Source: Bacteroidales bacterium UBA5537
GTDB taxonomy: Bacteria > Bacteroidota > Bacteroidia > Bacteroidales > Lentimicrobiaceae
DNA length: 6,963 bases
NCBI GenBank assembly: GCA_002426025.1
Contig: DINP01000125.1
Span: forward strand, 1 to 6,963
Direction of reading: 5' to 3'
Position 1 is the first letter of the stretch. Every line of letters begins with the position of its first letter. Below the pieces are notes generated by a model. The model did no database searches. It had not been told where the DNA came from and worked only from the letters and a program-made list of their open reading frames with translations. Shown piece by piece: positions 6,537-6,963 of the stretch. Position numbers and translations under genes: made by a program.

Positions 6537-6917
6537 TTACTCCATTTCTACTTCCTGATCCGTGTTTCCAGTCACAAAATCTTCACAAGAATAAAGAAGA
6601 GAACTGATCGTTGTTCCTTTACAAATTCTTGAAAAAGGTGTAATATATGCTTTCATGGCATCCGTTACAATTGTGTATTGCTTGGTATTGTCATTAACAC
6701 AAAACTCGTCTATATTCACAGGAATTGATGCGGTAGAGGAAGTACCTTGTCCTTCAGCTATCAGCACAGTTCCAAGATAAACTTTTACATGAGCCCAATA
6801 AAACGTATTTTCTTGTGGATATACACATGAACCAGTAACTGTAACATCAACTGTAAACTGACTATACCCACTCAAAGTAAGCAAAAATAATCCGGTAATC
6901 AAAATTAGTTTTTTCAT
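6537..6917 (-). CDS. Small secreted four-cysteine protein, partner of right giant gene
   Basis: A 126-residue protein from the ATG at 6917. Residues 1-19 (MKKLILITGLFLLTLSGYS) form a Sec signal peptide with likely cleavage before Q20. The mature domain of about 107 residues is beta-rich with four cysteines at 31, 73, 99 and 111, and ends in an acidic tail (DQEVEME). There is no membrane segment, lipobox or T9SS sorting domain, and I do not recognise the family. It is a diverged relative of the 138-residue protein at 1905-2321, sharing the FTV strand after the signal, a VKVYLGT/ALIYIPT-like strand, cysteine spacing and the SSLL.SCED/SSALRCSD ending. It precedes the giant T9SS cargo gene by 137 bases on the same strand, probably in one transcript that includes an intercistronic inverted repeat. 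The leader TTTTACCAACC has no Shine-Dalgarno sequence. Function unknown; a periplasmic or exported partner of the giant protein is inferred from the repeated pairing. Confidence 0.87.
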   Translation of the reverse strand: MKKLILITGLFLLTLSGYSQFTVDVTVTGSCVYPQENTFYWAHVKVYLGTVLIAEGQGTSSTASIPVNIDEFCVNDNTKQYTIVTDAMKAYITPFSRICKGTTISSLLYSCEDFVTGNTDQEVEME

Positions 6918-6945
6918 GGTTGGTAAAATTATTATTTTGGAATTT

Positions 6946-6960
6946 TGATCTTAATGATCA
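6946..6960. repeat. Short inverted repeat upstream of the small gene
   Basis: TGATC, spacer TTAAT, GATCA lies 29 bases upstream of the ATG at 6917. Five-base arms are short enough to be chance. It shares the TGATC/GATCA core with the palindrome at the start of the left giant gene. A promoter-proximal operator is possible but unsupported beyond position. Confidence 0.2.
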
Positions 6961-6963
6961 TAA

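Overview
The window looks like part of a Bacteroidota chromosome (a lineage such as Cytophagales, Sphingobacteriales, Chitinophagales or Flavobacteriales). The main evidence is a complete C-terminal type B sorting domain of the type IX secretion system (T9SS; gliding-motility-associated CHU_C family) on a giant multidomain surface protein. Supporting signs are Sec signal peptides that end just before a glutamine, PKD, Ig-like and SprB-like modules, A/T-rich leaders without Shine-Dalgarno sequences, and overall AT-rich DNA. I could not place it to genus.

Every convincing gene is on the minus strand, so the biological order runs right to left. (1) 6917-6537 encodes a 126-residue secreted protein with four cysteines after the signal peptide. 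(2) 6399-2959 encodes a 1146-residue T9SS cargo protein: signal peptide, beta-propeller-like N-terminal half, PKD, Ig-like, three SprB-like repeats, a cohesin-like domain, two more Ig-like modules and the sorting domain. (3) 2958-2322 is a 637-base scar without a convincing gene. It holds a truncated tRNA-like sequence, a strong hairpin terminator, a frameshifted remnant of another CHU_C domain, a doubtful 65-codon frame containing a run of nine G, and a 26-base imperfect palindrome. (4) 2321-1905 encodes a 138-residue secreted protein. (5) 1845 to the left edge is a second giant propeller/PKD/Ig/SprB protein. It stays open for 615 codons and runs out of the window, so its C-terminus is not visible.

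The main result is that genes 1+2 and 4+5 appear to be two copies of one two-gene module. The giants are collinear domain by domain. The two small proteins, although very diverged, share length, signal peptide and the spacing of four cysteines. Each pair is separated by an inverted repeat in the intercistronic gap, which could set the ratio of small to large product. The CHU_C remnant between the pairs points to past duplication and deletion. A plausible reading, which is inference, is that each pair makes a surface-exposed giant adhesin-like protein plus a small secreted partner of unknown function.
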